NCBI GenBank assembly: GCA_027924645.1
Contig: BSBN01001752.1
Location: 12,108,001-12,172,000 of the forward strand
Reading direction: 5' to 3'
From: Cunninghamia lanceolata
Lineage: Eukaryota; Streptophyta; Pinopsida; Cupressales; Cupressaceae
DNA length: 64,000 nt
A program made the position numbers and the translations under genes. Shown in pieces: positions 44,448-57,096 of this stretch (its first letter is position 1; the number at the start of each line of letters is the position of its first letter). Under the pieces are notes generated by a model. The model ran no database searches. It had not been told where the DNA came from and saw only the letters and a program-made list of their open reading frames with translations.

Positions 44448-46999
44448 TCTAGCGTCAACTTGAATAAATGTTCTTAAACATTTCAAAGACAAAGACTCAA
44501 TCCAGACCCAGAAACTTCAAACCCTCTTCTTCTACCTATCAGCCAGCTAGATAATGAACTCAAAAAGGGAAAGAAGAATAGATTGGATCAAGGCACTACA
44601 TCTCTAGATGTATGATTAAAGATAGATTTCAATTAAAACAACTTCTTAAGTGTTCCATGGATAAACAAAAATCAAGTTTCAACATTCCCATGTACACCCA
44701 CACACTAGATCAAACAAACACGACATCCTGATCAAAGAATCAAAACCATTTGCTAGCGGGACTATCCATATTTGAGGATTCAAGTGCGGACACTTGTGTT
44801 CATTCCCATCCCTTAGAAACTAGGATCATCTAGCTGTCTCAAGCTAGGTAAATTCATGGAAGCTGATGGATGGATATACATACATATGGATGAAATGAAA
44901 TATGTAATGACATTGAACAGAGCAATGATAAACGGGGATGATATGCACATGATCGAAAAATGGAATGACATGAAATGGAGGGGAATGCAATGAGACATTG
45001 TGTCTCTACCATGACACCTGTTTGCTAGGTTTTCATCATGGTACTTATCCAAGGCACCGCCAAAAGTAGTTTTCACCAGTGGATGAAATTTTTCTCTTTA
45101 CTATTTTCACTTTTTTTTTAATTTATTTTTTTAATTTTTTATTTTAAGGATAACCATTACACACGACACCTGTTTTCTAGGTTTTCACCATAGTAACAAA
45201 TAAGAGAACTACAGAGTCTGATTCTGTAGACAACACAACCATGTCAAGTTATTGTACCTACTTTTGTTGGCAGGAAATGACATGGATTATGAAAATGGAA
45301 ATGAAAACAGATGTAGCAGACTATGATGTGGATTATGCCACAATGACAGTGAACAACATGTATCCAACACATAGACTGGATGAAATGTGAAAGATGAAGA
45401 AAAATGGAGGGTATACATAATAAAATGGAATGAAACCATAATCAACATCTGCTTGTACCGACCTAAACTTTGAAGCTTGCAAGTGGAAGGGAAATGAATA
45501 AAGGGACGGGAATGGGAATGGATGATAACTAATAATGATATCTTCATGACCTTCATGAACTTAGAATTTTCTATTGATTTCATTTCATGGGATGAAGTAA
45601 TGAATGGAAACGAGATGGAGTGGAAATCGACTTACTGGATATGAAAGCCTCTTTGGATTTGGCCTTTTGAACTTAAGTACTTAGATCTACTTTTTGGAAA
45701 TATGAAATGAAATAGCTTTGAGCATGCTTTGATTTGATTTTGGCATTTGTACCATGAGGCATAGAGACCTTAGGATTTTCTTTGCTTCAGGAGTAACAAC
45801 ATCCAGGTATTTATCTTGTGAAACAATGGGGAATGGATGGAGGATTGCAAGCTTCTAATTCAGACGACACTCACATTCATCGATCATGATTAGAAAAGAG
45901 GTTTATGGATAAAGGATATGGCAATAGGATTTGGGATAAGTGGAGGTGAAATACGAATGGTAGAAGGTATGAATAACCACATGCTTTGATACTTTACATG
46001 GCAATGGATGGATAATGGAAAATGATGGATTTTAGACAGAGCGAATGGGAACACCAACATCTTGACCTTGCCTTGTATACAATGGATAAGGTCATTTGGA
46101 AAGGATATTGACATGGAAGTACTCCAAATGCTTTATTCATAAAGACTTCAATTCATCCTTCTGGAGTATGCAATGAATAACAGGACCATATAAATGATTC
46201 AGACATTAGACTTGAATTCATTATTGAATGGAGAATACAATGTGGATGGAGGTTTTATTGCTTTCAAGTGGGTGAAAAGGTGATAAGCAGAATGAAATGG
46301 ATGGAGATATGCAAAGATGCTTATTATGGAGTGGAGCGAAAACATGAATTACCTTGAGATTTTCACTTGATCCAGACTCACAAAGATTTTCCTAGCAACT
46401 TCAGGATCATTAAGATATATAAAAGTATAATACCCCAGAATACTTCAGTCAATACTAAACAACTGACTCATCTCCCAAGAGCAAGCAGTCATGCTATCTG
46501 ACACTAGCGATGGAATCCACGGGAAATCCATCAATCATGACTCAATTTTCTCAAAAGAAGACATAAGAATTCACAAAATGTAGATTTGCATTTTAAAATA
46601 TTATGATCAAAAGATAGCAGTGTCAAGACACTATATGATTAACTTCCAAGTCAAGTTCGAAGTCTAACAAGATGATAAATGGAAAGAAAAATGTCTTCAG
46701 ACTCTAAGAGTTTCATGAATAGATGTCTAAGAAATGAACTAACATGTTATATTGAATTGAAACTAGAGTGTGTGTTTAAGATAAAATCACCTTCTTACCA
46801 ATGGGAAACCTGACACGGCAAACCAACTAAACTAGACAACTGACAACAAACACCTACAGAAAGCAAATGACAACTAAGGAAAAAACCAACAACAAGCAAG
46901 TAACACAAAAGCAAAACTAAGCTAAGGACAAACCAACACTTGAGTCAAATGACATCAAGTAAGCAAATCTACTCTAAGACGCAACAGGAAATAAAAACC
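44448..46999 (-). other. E3 internal region without recognisable ORF
   Basis: About 2.5 kb downstream of the E3 ORF. It includes a ~35-bp direct repeat (GACACCTGTTT.CTAGGTTTTC, near 45013 and 45158) and a stretch from about 44860 to 46350 dense in ATGGA/ATGAAATGG. No polypurine tract before the 3' LTR. This resembles the non-coding core of LARDs. Confidence 0.6.
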
Positions 47000-48595
47000 T
47001 TATCCTAACCTAGCTATGTACAAGAAACAGAGAGATGTAACCCAGGACACCAAATATATACAGGTCCTAACGTGGTTATTCAGTATGTACAAAAGTAGCA
47101 ATGCAACAGTGACAGTTCTCAACCAGGCAAATTCATCCTTGAACTCAGACCATTGACTCTTCAAGTGACAAACCTCAAACATAGCAAAATTTTTTGGTGG
47201 TATTATGATCAATTGAGGATTCTCGTCAGGACCATGATTTATCCAAATGTAGGTCGTTCTACCCAATTCTCCATAATCAAACTCATATTCAATGTGTTCA
47301 ACATGTTCAAGATTATTATTAATATGATTATCATTAGTGTTGTCAATGCTATCAATTAGAAATTCATGATGTTCAAATTCAAAATTCTTCCAATCAATAG
47401 AAGGGAAAGATACAACCTGATGCTCATTGTTTTCAATGAGACATGGCCTATCGAGCATTTGCTCATACTTTGTACATCCGTCAGGAGGTCACCATTGATG
47501 GTTGATGAATTTCTCATCTTCTTCATATTGCATGATCTCATCGTCAAGCTCTTTTGTGATTTCCAACAATGGTGTCAATAGCTTCTTAATCTCAGCATCC
47601 GTAGCAGCAACATGTTCTTCAATTGTTTGTCTCTTCTTTGGCTTGATATCTGGCAATATATCTTCTTGTATAATGATAGAAGCATCAAGCGTCAACCCGA
47701 ATTGCTCTTGTCTACTCACGGGCTCTTCATCGGCATACTCTTGAATAATAGCTTCTAAATTCTGTTGCAATGCTTTTAACTTATGATCATCGATCAACAT
47801 CTTTTGTACTTCTTGTAGCTCATTCTCAAGGATCTCTTGATGTAAAGTAGATGTATATTCCTTAAGAAACTTGTCTTCATCAAATTCAGGTTCCTACCAC
47901 AAGCTCGAGCTTCTTTCTTCCTCAATTGCTGCTTCAAGTGCTTTAACATATGTTAAACCCTGTGTATAATCCTCTAATGCTTTTGATAACTTCTGTTTGA
48001 ATATTTCTATCTCTTCAGGATTGATAAACTCATATTCATATTCCTTCTCACTTGTATATTTCTTATCAAAGTTCTTTGTAGTGAAGACTTCTTCTTCAAC
48101 AGGTACACCGGCTTCTACTTCCTGCATGGCTTGATGAATTACTTCCCAGCATTTCTCACAAGTATACTCCAAATGATCTGTATCATGCACCCTACACCAA
48201 TTTCTAGAAATAAATATATCATCAACACCTAGATCCTTGTCACTCTTTAATTCCTTCTTAAATTTCTCTTTCAGCTTCTTGAATGCTTCACCATCAACAG
48301 GAGTATTTGGATTTATCTTTGAAAATACAACTAGCTCATGTACTTGTAAGAATGAAATTTTCCTTTGCACAGCTAAGTCCATCCTTGATAAGAATGTTAT
48401 ACAATATGCTTCTCTATGTTCATTTGTATTATGAATACAACATCCATATTTGCACTCAAAATCTTTCAAACTCTTGCCACCAAGACGTTCATTCAATGAC
48501 CACCATAGTTGGAGAACAATTGGAGTTGAATTTGCAGGATCATACCCAACAACTTGCCGCATATTCAAACTAGAATCCATGGTTGAGAAATTCAC
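47000..48595 (-). pseudogene. E3 ORF: ~530 codons, unknown, possibly gag-derived
   Basis: One frame from ATG 48595 to TAA 47000 with a TAG at 47894 and a TGA at 47489. The N-terminal part has GYDPANSTPIVLQLWWSLNE and a Cys/His cluster (CRVHDTDHLEYTCEKC) that could bind zinc. The middle is coiled-coil-like and acidic; the end is hydrophobic (ALLLLYILN). It follows the PBS directly, the position of gag, but I do not recognise a capsid domain. It is not related in any obvious way to the E1, E2 or E4 proteins. Confidence 0.6.
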
Positions 48596-48850
48596 CTTCT
48601 GAATTTTTGTATTTTTTAATTTTTGCTTTTATTTTTTGATTTTTTGAAATTTGCTACTTTTTTTTGTATTTTTTCAAGAAAATTCTACTTTTGTTGTATT
48701 TTTTCAAAAAAAAATTCTACTTTTTTTGTATTTTCTTAAATAAGAAAGATCTTGAAATCTTGAATCTTTCCTGAAAGCTCACTTCAAACTTCAATCCACC
48801 ACTTCAGAGTATCTTATGCTCTACTTGAACTGAAGAATATCCATGTTTAG

Positions 48851-48867
48851 GCCCTCCTTCTAGCACC
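48851..48867 (-). other. E3 primer-binding site, tRNA-Asn type
   Basis: Plus strand CCTCCTTCTAGCACCA lies five bases before the LTR. Plant tRNA-Asn, from memory, ends CCTCCTTCTAGCG plus CCA, so only the discriminator base differs. Its complement is the PBS. Confidence 0.78.
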
Positions 48868-48872
48868 AAAAA

Positions 48873-51800
48873 TGTTGATGATTGTTTTTCGACAAGTCAA
48901 CAATAGAGTAAAACACTAAGCAACCAACTCTCTCTTGAATAAAGCTTCTCGAATGCTAAACAAAGTGATCAAATGAGATGACTCCAAGGTTCATTTTCTT
49001 ATGATTTGCAGTGGATAACTCAGTGATTACATGTGATCTTGCTGATAATCACAAAGGGACTTACATTACACTTCTTCATACACTTAGCTTATTTCTCCTT
49101 TCAGTGTGGATGATGTATCATTAATAAAGAAAAGACAAAAGATAAAGGTTTAAGGAATCTAATCTAAGGTCAATGAGGTAATGACGATGCATGAATAGAC
49201 AAACTCCTGAATTAACCTAACTCCACTTTGCCAAAAATGCCTACAACTACATGTAGTTGGTGCAATCTCCTAAGGTACGCGAATGGTTTTCAAATCATGA
49301 AAGCTTATACAAGCACCCATCGGATGGCGTAGCTCAAACAAGCATCCACAATCGAACTCAAGCAAATGATAAGGCTCAAACTAGCTTTACACAACACTTC
49401 ACCAATGATGAATGTTAAAAGCATGAGCTAGGAGTTGATCAAATATTCCATACATACATGCATTACATCAAAGAACTTCTAATCTACTTTAATCTACTTG
49501 AAACATCTCTCCACTTCATTGAGATACAAGAAACCATGTCATTTCACAAGACAACACTTAACACCAAATAAGCTCCAATGTCTTTGCATTAATCTTGAGA
49601 AATATTTACAATTTCAAGCACTCTCAGAAAATTTTGAGAGTCTCTTCTACTCTACTCCTACAAACTAATAACTACAAGCTACTGATTTACAAATGAGGCA
49701 ACAAGGCCTTTATATAGAGGTCCAGAGTACAATGAAAGGCTAGGATCAATTCACGTAGCCAAGGGCTCAAATCATGCCAACTCAGTAGGTAGTTACAACA
49801 ACTTGCTATTTTTAGTACATATGAGAGGCAATGAAGGCAAGTTTTCCAATGTGATAAGGATAGGATGGAATATTTTAGAGCATTTTCCACATAGGCATCC
49901 TTTTGGCTTCTTGTTTGTTGTAAATGCATTGAATGTAATCATATGATGTGGCAACATTTGATTGGATGATAATAGGTACATGCCACATAAGTGCCACCTC
50001 AGCAAACTCATGGATTCCAACTGTTAATTAAATATGCTTTTGAGCATATTCCCAAATTGTATCATCTTGTGATGTCTTCAAATGTAATTTCTTTTCATGA
50101 TGAACACTTGAGATGTATCTTGTTGATCTTGCCTTGTTCATTATAAGTAGGATATGTATGATGCTTGTATCTCATTTGACTAACTCTATGTACTTTCTTG
50201 CAGGATGTAGGAATGATCTTTCTTGATGCTTCTTGGAGAGTAGATATCGATGATAACATGAAGTAGAGTAGATAATGATGATTCTAGGAGACTCTTCTGA
50301 TACTTGAAGATTGGGATAACTTGAAGCTATATGGATGAAGTGCCTTTGCTTGATGATATGATGAAGATAAAGTAGTGAGATGATCTTGAAATTCCTCCAA
50401 GTGTGAATAGCATGATAACACCTTCTTTGGATGTAGAGTAGATGACCTCTCAAGGAGGCTTTGAAGCCTGATGAGTCTCGAAGCTTCATGGGTGAAGTGT
50501 CCTCAAACATAATGCAGATGATGAAGCCTGTGGAACTTGATGATCTTGAAGTGACCTCAAAGAGTGGCAACATGATGTCTCTTCTTACAATGACCACGCC
50601 TTTAACTTTATTCCTCACATGAAGGTAATGTTGAGTGCTTGACTCCTTGAATGATTCCTTAACTTAGTCCATGCTCCATGTTCCTGCAAAACCAACAAAG
50701 AAACAACATCAATTACTTCATAAGAATTTTATTTCATAACATAGACACATGTTTTAAGCATTCAATTCCTCTCTAGATCGAGGCACTCATGATGGTGGGA
50801 AATTACACGAAGGGTGCCTAACTCAAATTAACCTTGCATTTGATATTTTATGACTTCAATTGACTTGGATCAACTTATAATGGCTCAACTTTTCAAGTGC
50901 TTATTCAATGATGTAATTTTAAGCTCTTTTCTTACAAGGTGTCCATTTATGATGTCATTAGATACAACTTACCCTTAGGCGCCCATTTAGGTTTGTAGAT
51001 AAGTCTTATTTGTCCTTTTGATGACCTCAAACAATTAAACATGCCTTAGAATGTTTTCTTTTCTTAAGGCGCCCACTTTTAAACATGAATTTGAGTGGTT
51101 TTCCTAAGGGCGCCAATTTAGTTGGCATGGAAGTGAAAAGGCGCCTTGGTCAATTTGGCTCTATTTTGTCATTTTTTGTGACTTTAGACACTTAAACTTG
51201 AGCTAGAATGGTTTATTTCATCTAGGCACCCACTCAATGATGTCCTTTCATGTATCTTTTTCCAAGGCGCTCATGGAGGTATGGAGTGACAAACAAAGGT
51301 GCCTGAAATACTTGGCCTATTTCTTTGGATTTTGATGATTTTAACTCTTAAATGATATCCAATTTCATGCTCTTAGATTTTCCCCTTATAAGGTGCCCAT
51401 CCATAGTGCTCCAGATATGAAATAGCACCTAGTTTCCTTGAGTGATATTAATCTCCTAGAGGCGCACTTGATGATGATCTGGGTGTAAAATGGCACCTAA
51501 GGTCAATTTGACTTAAGTTTTGATATTCCAACAAGTTCTAGCAAGGGGAGAGGTCTTTAAAATGTTATACTCATCAAGAAGTCCACTCAAAGATGTTTCA
51601 TGTGAATTCTTCCTAGGCGCCAAAGTGGGGTGATATAAACTAGGAAATGTGCCTAAAAGATGTTGAGCTACTCTTTGTTATTAGAAGTTGTTTTGATGTC
51701 CTTAAACTCCATGATTGTTAGGTGCTCTTTTGGAGTCAAACAAGAAAGCTCTTGCACCTTAAATTGGATAGGTTGTAACTTGATATTTCTTGAATTCCAC

Positions 51801-53158
51801 TTCATGTAAGAAATCTATCTTTACCTTAGGCATTGAAGTGGGTCTCTAGAGGTTTAAATTGGTGCCTAATGTCACAGGCTTGTTTCTTGAACCTTCAAAC
51901 ATTCTCAATCACCTTCCAAAAGTTCCAGGAAACTCCTCCACTATCCACAAGCTAAATTTCAATGTTTCTTGCCTCTTTTTACTCAAGGCACTGGAATTGG
52001 GTAGGAAAGACAAGGAAAGACACCTAGATCTTCTTGAAGGATATTTACTTCATACTCATGTGTTCAAATAATCGCTAAGATTCAAACTTACTCCCAATTG
52101 CTTGATAGAAGGTCTCCTTGATGTTAGGCGCTCAAAATGACCAAAACAACATGAATTTGTGCCTAAACTTATAATGTGTCTTTTGTGAATTGAGATCAAT
52201 CCTAGAGTCTTAAGGAGGGAGATAGCTCTTTAGGCACCATCTATAATTGATTAGGACCTCATCTCTCATCAAGGTGCCCTACATGGTGGCTACACATGCA
52301 AAATGCGCCTAAGACAAGATAAAGATTTTATGAACTTTAATTACTCACAAGGACTTCAAAGAAAGTCATCCTCCCTTAGGTACAACTTATCAATGACTAA
52401 AACACTCCTTTCATGTTTAGGCGCAATTTGAAGCTTGAAGCTAGAGCGCACATTTGAGTTGTTAATGAGTAGATTGGTGCCTAAACTTGTTGGAGTCATT
52501 TCTTGCATATTTTCAAAGTTTAAGGCTTTCAAATAGCAATTTCATTCAAGGCGTCTTTGTCTTAACTATTCCTTTCTCAAGGCCCAATTTTGAGGTTGCT
52601 TGGATGATGAAAGGCGTCCATAGTTCTAGGCAGAGTTTTGAGGTTGTGCAAGTGGAGAAATGCGCCTAAGATGCTAGAGCAAATTTGCACCTAGAAGTGG
52701 AAGTCCCAGAGCGTAGGGTATATTGAAAAATATATTTAAGTATAAGTTTAGAGATTAACTTTAAATATTTTTCAATATACCTTTCAAGATGTTTGAGATA
52801 GGTCTCAAATCCACTGGATTTAACATGCAGATTATAGAATTTGGAGAATCCATCAGATTTCAGACTTAGCCAATTTTTTAAGATTTTCAAGATATCAAGC
52901 TACCAAACTTAGTCATTTTCAGGATCTCAAACATCAGGATTGGTCTTAGTGTTCATTATTTGGATTTGATCAAGACTCTTCATTACTACAAGTTCATGTT
53001 CCAGATGAGACCTCCAGTTATAAAGCAAAACTTTCTAGGAGAGAGACTTATTGTTGGATTGGTAGAAGGCACGAACCAAAACTAAATGCAAAGCATTAGA
53101 GCTCAAAAAAAGGGGAGTCCCCATTTGCAATGGGGCGATGTGTGATTAGGTCACAATA
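48873..53158 (-). repeat. E3 5' LTR, uninterrupted, 4286 bp
   Basis: TGTTGATGATTG ... TCACAATA (CA expected). It shows the uninterrupted E4 target site at 50977-50981. Many GGCGCC motifs at irregular spacing, several decayed to GGCACC or GGTGCC. CTATTTTTAG at 49806-49815. Confidence 0.93.
50970..52700. promoter_or_regulatory. GGCGCC-rich part of the E3 LTR
   Basis: Repeated AGGCGCC and partial forms (51109-51114, 51616-51621 and others). Between the two LTRs, differences often fall on the central CpG. Confidence 0.5.
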
Positions 53159-53163
53159 GGACC

Positions 53164-54060
53164 CTAATGCTACGATGTTGTTTGTGAAGAGCTATAAAAA
53201 TATAAGGGTCTTTGCGTATGGCTGGGAGTTAGTGATCACTGAAGACCTTATTGCCTCTGTTTCTGGTCTTTCGACTAGAGGGAAGAAGTTCTTCCACAAT
53301 TGAAAATATATTGAAGAAGCCTTAACAACTTCTTTAAAGGAAATGAAAGGGATAAGTTGGTGAAGATGCAGTCGAGAGGGTATAACTGCCTCTTAATCAA
53401 ACCTATTTGGGCTGAGGTGGCTAAAGTGATCATGAGATATATTACGCTGGACGGAAGGTACATTGCTCTTTACAGCTACCATTTCAATCTGCTTAATCAT
53501 TTCCACCACAATATGTTTATTTCTATCCCTTTCTACTTTCTTTCCTCTTTGGAGTATGGCATTAAAGAAAATAGCAAAAACCCTAAGTTGCCTATCTTGC
53601 ATGAAAGTCTCATTCTGCTGATAATGTAACACATGAAAATTAATACTCCTAAAAAAGGGCCTACTGTTATTCATAGTGGCAAAAAGAAGGGGCATGTGGA
53701 GTCGAGTATGACTAAGGATGATTCCCAAATAGATGATGAAGAGTGGAAACTAGAAGAAGAGGATGAAAGTGAAGTGGAGTCTTCTAAGAAGAGGAGGAGA
53801 ATTCAGAAAAGGGAAGTTAACATTTCTTGGTCTGATGGGTCCAACACCGGAGATGACTCTGATTCCTCCATTAAAGAGGTTTCTGGTAAGAGGGCTATGC
53901 TAGTGAAAAGAAAAATCCCTACTCCTGTGAAGAAGGGTAAGGAAATCTTGGAGAAAGATAGCGACGAAGAGTGGGCAGCTCCTGGTAATGTTAACATCCC
54001 CTAGAAATAGGGTACCTCCCAGAAACAGAGGACCAGTTTGAAACATGGGAAACGAGAAAG
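53164..54060 (+). pseudogene. H: transposon-type ORF, fragment 3
   Basis: Continues fragment 2 in frame: NATMLFVKSY, then GWELVITEDLIASVSGLS. Lesions: TGA near 53301, a frameshift near 53326, TAA 53627, TAG 54002 and TAG 54008. A second block (KPIWAEVAKVIMRYITLDG ... ISIPFYFLSSLEYGI) is followed by a Lys/Glu-rich section with KKRRR and DSDEEW. The I-T-x-D-x-I motif and the hydrophobic block after it resemble E4 ORF2. Not recognised as a known enzyme. Confidence 0.75.
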
Positions 54061-55804
54061 TGTTGGGATAAGTTGCCATTAACTTGCAATCCTAACCAAT
54101 TCATGTGTCTCCAAAGTTCTTGGAATGTGTTCCCCAACACATAAAGACTTTGAGAGATTAATTATTTATTAATTATATCACTTTGACTTTTGCAATCAAT
54201 TCCTATTTGATAAGTTCAAACTTGGGCATCAATTTTTAGAGTGGGGGCCATGAAGACTTTGTTGACTTCTCTTTAAGTCTATTTTGAGAGTTTGATAACT
54301 CCTAGTGAGTGGGAGTTAAACTTGGGTGTCCCCTTTTGATGAGGACTTATATTTAGACTTGGAGTTGTACTTTTTTATGTACATGAGTGGATAATGTTGA
54401 GACACCTTGCATGGATATAATGTTGGAGTTAACTACAGTATTAGAAATGAATGAATTGGATATTGTTTGCATGTGGTCAGAATAGCTTGCATGGACTTAC
54501 ATGTTTTTTGCATGTAGCTTGCATGTACTTGCATGTTGTTGCATGTTACTTGCATGTTGATGCATGTTGATGCATGTTGTTGCATGTTGCTCATATGGAC
54601 TTGCATGTTGTTGCATGTCACTCTTATGGACTTGTATGACCTTGCATGTTGTTGCATGTCACTTGCATGTAGTTGCATGTCAGTTTTGTGAGATTACTTG
54701 TAGAACACTTCAATTCCAGAAACTTGCAGGATGGTACATCTCAGTGATTCAGGAAATGGGTATTAGTTGCATGTTGTTGAAAATGCTTGCATGTCAGTTT
54801 TAAGATATTACTTGCAAGACACTCCAACTCTTGAAAGTTGTAGGATGGTACATCTCAGTGTTTTAGGTAATGGGTATCAGTTGCATGTTGGATCCGGTGT
54901 TTGCATGTCACTTGCATGTACAAAACAAGGTAATTCAGAATAACATTGGGGACATCAATTGTGCAAGTTGTTGCATGAGAATTGGTGTGTTAATCACTTC
55001 AGTTGACTGAAATAGATTGGGCTAACTTGAGCACCCAATCTTGGGACTTTCAGTTGTTCCTTTTATTTGGAAATATGTTTGATGTTGGCAAAGCTATTTC
55101 TAGTATACTTGTGTGCACACATCATGAAGGGGCAGTTCACTCAAAGCTTGGACTTTGTTTGAGTTCAGTCTTCTCAATTTAAGTGAGCTTGATTTTTGCA
55201 TGAGCTTTGGAAGCCATGTTATCAATTGTAATTTATTATAATTTGAGTTTCAAGCTTTTGAATTAAGAAGCTTTTTTAATTAAAAGAGGGTTTTTGATTT
55301 AATTGAAAACCCCATACATTTTCCAAAGAGTTGTTTTGAGGAAAAGGACTTAGAAGATAAAAGCAAGAAGTTTTTTGTAAAAGACTTAGAATAAAAAAGT
55401 AAAGAGCTTTTTTGACTTAGAATAAAAAAATAAGAAGCCTTTTTTATTGAAGAAGTTTTTGAAGAAAATAGCAAGAATCTTTTTTGAAGTTTTTTACAAG
55501 TTTGAAGATTGAAGAAGCTTTTGAAGTGCATCAAGGACTTAGAGGAATTTCAGTATTGAATGTAATCTTTTCCAAAGAGATTTAATACAAGCAAGAAACA
55601 TCTTTGAGTGTGGAGTTTTTTCTCGAAAGGGTTTCTCCACGTAAATACTGTGCAAGCTTTTTCTCTTCTCTTCTCTTCTCTTCTACATTGGTTTGAAAGT
55701 GCATAAGCACTTGTTCATTAATTGTTACAGATTAATCTTAATTTCAGCTTTGCATACACAAAATTTTAAAGTTTATAGCAGCAGTTCTACCTTCATTTTC
55801 AATA
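54061..55804 (+). mobile_element. E6: solo LTR in ORF H
   Basis: Begins TGTTGGGATAAG and ends TTTTCAATA (CA expected), flanked by GAAAG at 54056-54060 and 55805-55809. Disregarding it leaves ORF H in frame across the junction, which supports the limits. 1744 bp, no internal region, so it remains after LTR-LTR recombination. It contains the GCATG cluster and, near 55659-55684, a TTCTC microsatellite. Strand is given by the TG...CA form only. Confidence 0.8.
54466..54970. promoter_or_regulatory. GCATG-rich cluster within solo LTR E6
   Basis: About 22 GCATG copies, mostly TTGCATGT, in about 500 bp. CATGCA is the RY element bound by B3-domain factors of the ABI3/FUS3 type. Spacing is irregular, so this is not a simple tandem array throughout. 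Confidence 0.6.
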
Positions 55805-55809
55805 GAAAG

Positions 55810-56601
55810 ACCATGTGAGAAGGGAGCTAAAAGTGGGTTGGAAACCCAGGGCAAAACAATGCAAATTCCTGAACCTAGAGTGGGCCTAAATTTTTCTGAA
55901 ATCCATGATCCTTCAACTAACCTTACTCTTGATTTTGACAATATTATTGCCTAGGCTAGGTACACAGACCAGATTGAGGAAGTGTTTGATCTGGTGAAGA
56001 ATGCTATTAACTCCCAACACACGATGACAAAATGGTTTTTCCTCAAGATCAATAGGATCAATATTAAATTACAGTTGATGTAGGAAAGCTTGGGGAGAGG
56101 GAATAACATCACTACAGAGCATGACACTTTGATCTTCAAAAGTTGGGAAGCTATCCCAAAAATGAAGGAGATAGATATGGAACTAGGCAGGATGAGGGAA
56201 GAATTCAGTACCAGAATTCAATATCTGGAGGAGAAACTCATGGAGGTGAATAACAATCTTGAAAAAATGATGCACATAAGTAAAAAACTATTCAGAATAG
56301 TCTGAATGGTATAAAGATGTTGACAGAGAAGCTGAAAGAATTGAAGAAAGAGCAGTTTAAAGAGTTCAAAGCTAATGATATCTGCAATGTTGAAGGTTTT
56401 GGTATACATGATAAAGATGAGTATACTTAAGGCACTGGCAAATAGGTGGTTACAAAGGACTCGGGTGGTCCCTCTACCCTCACAAGCAGGAGTAAGAGGA
56501 AGCAGTTTGAAGCTGAAAAGAATGATTTGATCAACTTTGCTAAGATGCACGAGACTTTTATGAAAAAAAAATAGAGGCAACAGAGACCCTGAAGAAGATG
56601 A
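55810..56601 (+). pseudogene. H: transposon-type ORF, fragment 4 (3' end)
   Basis: Enters in frame from fragment 3: RPCEKGAKSGLE, QIPEPRVGLNFSEIHD, TKWFFLKINRINIKLQLM, then a coiled coil (REEFSTRIQYLEEKLMEVNNNLEKM). TAG at 55952 and 56081, then a frameshift near 56300, after which QFKEFKAND and SKRKQFEAEK continue. Several stops near 56572-56601 end it. Confidence 0.72.
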
Positions 56602-57096
56602 ATTAGTTTAGCTTGGTCTGTTCTCTTTTTTGGTATGTTTTATATGCTTATGTAGTTCTGGTAGTGTTCAGTTGGTTGTTGGTTGGCATTTAGTTCTTGT
56701 TTGCTTCCTTTTGTTAAGGGTTTCAGGCCCCCCTTCAAAACCTGTTTGACCACTTTTATCAAAAACTCTGTTTACTTGTGAGATGGGTTCTTGTGAACCA
56801 TTCCTTATAAAATATGGGTTAATGAATTTTCTCAGTTTCTTGAAAATAATTTCTATTTTCTGAAAATTATAAGGGGTTAATCATTGTAATAATTATTTAG
56901 CCCCTTATAACTCTGTTTCTTGACCAAGCACATTGCTTGCCATTTCAAAATTGGAATATAGAGACTGTAGTGGTCGAAATACCATTCAATTATCTGAGAT
57001 ATTTCCATCATTATCATATTATCAATTATTTAATTGTATTAATTATTTTACTTATTTCTATTTAAATACCAAAAGATTGATTAAAATACCATGAAA
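56602..57096. other. unassigned sequence with foldback
   Basis: No gene. T-rich after ORF H; contains the foldback at 56867-56910 and AT-rich DNA before the tandem repeat. TTGCTTGCCATTTCAAA near 56935 matches one near 16636. Confidence 0.5.
56867..56910. repeat. foldback related to 24549-24600
   Basis: TTATAAGGGGTTAA and TTAGCCCCTTATAA face each other with one mismatch. The spacer also resembles the one at 24567-24582. Confidence 0.75.

Larger units (their letters stand above)
32572..53158 (-). mobile_element. E3: long-LTR, pol-less element (LARD-like), split by E4
   Basis: Two LTRs of about 4.3 kb and a 4.4-kb internal region, with TSD GGACC (32567-32571 and 53159-53163). A minus-strand PBS matching tRNA-Asn fixes the orientation. 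There is one broken ORF of unknown function and no pol. Size and layout match the large retrotransposon derivative (LARD) class. The outermost bases are altered (GG where TG is expected at 32572, TA where CA is expected at 53158), while the inner LTR ends are canonical. E4 sits inside the left LTR. Confidence 0.88.
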
